Shown: piece by piece, positions 5,340 to 6,503 of the stretch
Layout of the letters: every line of letters starts with the position of its first letter
How positions within the stretch are numbered: position 1 is the first letter of the stretch
Notes under the pieces: model-generated
Database searches by the model: none
Told to the model about the DNA's origin: nothing
Seen by the model: the letters and a program-made list of their open reading frames with translations, nothing else
Made by a program: the position numbers and the translations under genes
Source: Ferroglobus sp.
Lineage (GTDB): Archaea > Halobacteriota > Archaeoglobi > Archaeoglobales > Archaeoglobaceae
Assembly: GCA_015523665.1 (NCBI GenBank)
Contig: WAJX01000234.1
Coordinates: forward strand, 1-6,503
DNA length: 6,503 bases
Reading direction: 5' to 3'

Positions 5340-6503
5340 ATGCTCTGGGTTGAGAAGTATCGTCCAAAAACTATAAGAGATGTGATTTTGCCAAAAGAAA
5401 TTCTAAAAGAAGTTACAAAATGGGCTGAAGAGTGGAGAGACGGAAAAAAAGGAAAACCATTACTTCTTGCCGGCCCTCCTGGGACTGGTAAAACCTCTCT
5501 GGCTTTGGCTATTGCAAACACTTACGATTGGGAAGTTGTAGAATTAAATGCAAGCGATCAGAGAAATTGGAATACTATATACAGAATAGTTGGAGAAGGT
5601 GCGTTTAACGAAACACTTAGTGATACTGGAGAATTTTTCCCATCTAAAGCTGGTAAGCTGAAATTAATAGTGTTGGATGAAGTTGATAATATTCACAAAA
5701 AGGAGGATTTAGGAGGGGAAACTGCTTTAATAAAACTTCTAAAAAAGAGACCAGCACAACCTATCATATTAATAGCAAATGAACCGTATAACCTCTCTCC
5801 TGAATTGAGAAATCTTGTCAAAATGATTACTTTTAAAAGATTGAATGAGAGACAGATTGTAAAAGTTCTTGAGAAGATATGCATAATGGAGGGCATTTCT
5901 GCAGATAAAGATGTACTTAAAGCAATAGCAAAAAACGCTGGAGGGGATTTAAGAGCTGCAATAAATGATTTGCAAGCTATTGCAGAAGGGAAAGAATATA
6001 TTAGTATTGAAGATGTTGTTATTGGAAAAAGGACACAAGAAACTGATGTCTTCAAAGTTATGCAGAAGATATTCAAAACCTATCATTCTGATGTTTATAG
6101 TGAGAGTATGCTCTTAGATCAATCTCCAGAGGATCTAATACATTGGATAGAGTACAATCTCCCATTTGAATACGGTAATCCATTAGAGGCATATATAATC
6201 TTATCCAGATCAGATGTTTTTCTTGGAAGAGTTAAGAGAAGGCAATTCTTTAAGTTATGGAAGTATGCAAGTTATTTAATGACCGTAGGTGTGCAACAAT
6301 CGAAATCAAATCTAAAAAAGGGCTTTACCAGATACCAAAGACCAGCATTTTGGCAAAAATTGTTCCAAGAAAGAGGTAAGAGGGAGATCAGAAAGAGGAT
6401 ATTGGAAAAGATAGGGAAATATAGTCATCTTTCAAAAAGAAAAGCATCGAATGAGATGTTACATTATATTCAGTTTTATTTAAATAATTTAGATATAGAA
6501 AGA
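5340..6503 (+). CDS. rfcL: Replication factor C large subunit (3' end beyond the window)
   Basis: RfcL is the large subunit of the archaeal clamp loader, which with the small subunits uses ATP to place the PCNA ring on primed DNA. The frame is open for 388 codons to the window end. Full-length archaeal RfcL is about 480-500 residues, so perhaps 100 are missing. Visible in order are LWVEKYRPKT (2-11, the RFC N-terminal signature), Walker A GPPGTGKTS (45-53), ELNASDQR (68-75), Walker B LIVLDEVD (109-116), sensor 1 with Asn147 in LIANEP, and sensor 2 GDLRAA (202-207). The collar region follows, with LGRVKRRQF, KYASYLMTVGVQQ and IGKYSHLS. The large-subunit identity rests on DNIHKKED after Walker B and on these C-terminal segments, which I recall from the Archaeoglobus fulgidus protein. 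No intein interrupts the ATPase motifs. The C-terminal PCNA-binding motif would lie outside the window. Confidence 0.97.
   Translation, partial: MLWVEKYRPKTIRDVILPKEILKEVTKWAEEWRDGKKGKPLLLAGPPGTGKTSLALAIANTYDWEVVELNASDQRNWNTIYRIVGEGAFNETLSDTGEFFPSKAGKLKLIVLDEVDNIHKKEDLGGETALIKLLKKRPAQPIILIANEPYNLSPELRNLVKMITFKRLNERQIVKVLEKICIMEGISADKDVLKAIAKNAGGDLRAAINDLQAIAEGKEYISIEDVVIGKRTQETDVFKVMQKIFKTYHSDVYSESMLLDQSPEDLIHWIEYNLPFEYGNPLEAYIILSRSDVFLGRVKRRQFFKLWKYASYLMTVGVQQSKSNLKKGFTRYQRPAFWQKLFQERGKREIRKRILEKIGKYSHLSKRKASNEMLHYIQFYLNNLDIER

Noticed and set aside
5472..5498. Intein in the rfcL Walker A region, a known insertion point in archaeal RFC genes
   Set aside because: GPPGTGKTS reads through without interruption, and no splicing or homing-endonuclease motifs are present.
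5693..6076. Minus-strand open frame of 127 codons
   Set aside because: It is antisense to the conserved ATPase and sensor motifs of rfcL and is hydrophobic only because it mirrors lysine/asparagine-rich codons.

Overview
The window looks like a piece of the chromosome of a thermophilic euryarchaeon, most plausibly a relative of Archaeoglobus. The clearest archaeal marker is a replication factor C large subunit at the right edge, which from memory resembles the Archaeoglobus fulgidus protein along its whole visible length. An archaeal DUF2240 gene, a diaminopimelate epimerase and a DNA gyrase A subunit fit the same picture. The DNA is AT-rich, arginine is mostly AGA and isoleucine is often ATA, which suits a hot-living archaeon. 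Genus and species cannot be fixed from the sequence alone.

Left edge, minus strand (1-566): a DUF2240 gene is followed by the 5' end of a calcineurin-like metallophosphoesterase. The two overlap by 29 bp and look like one transcript leaving the window on the left. From about 567 to 876 lies a divergent intergenic region. It is extremely AT-rich in its left half and carries a small dyad and a TATA-like box on its right side.

Centre, plus strand (877-4943): a tight four-gene run of a 39-residue zinc-ribbon protein, dapF, a dihydrouridine-synthase-like TIM-barrel protein and gyrA. Genes abut or overlap (5 bp gap, 4 bp ATGA overlap, 10 bp gap). The cluster mixes lysine synthesis, a probable flavoenzyme and DNA supercoiling, so it is probably a co-transcribed housekeeping operon and not one pathway. 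gyrB is not in the window.

Right, plus strand (4944-6503): a single-domain cupin and the replication factor C large subunit (388 codons visible, running off the edge). Each has its own TATA-like box 26-28 bp before its start codon.

Translation signals divide cleanly. Genes that open a transcript have no Shine-Dalgarno sequence and a TATA-like box about 25-30 bp before the ATG, as in leaderless mRNAs. Most genes inside a run have GAGGT-type sites. I see no mobile element, CRISPR array, rRNA, tRNA or defence system. Nothing here is convincingly a new system. The best leads are the zinc-ribbon microprotein, the DUS-like enzyme lacking a tRNA-binding domain, and an altered GyrA box in the gyrase.
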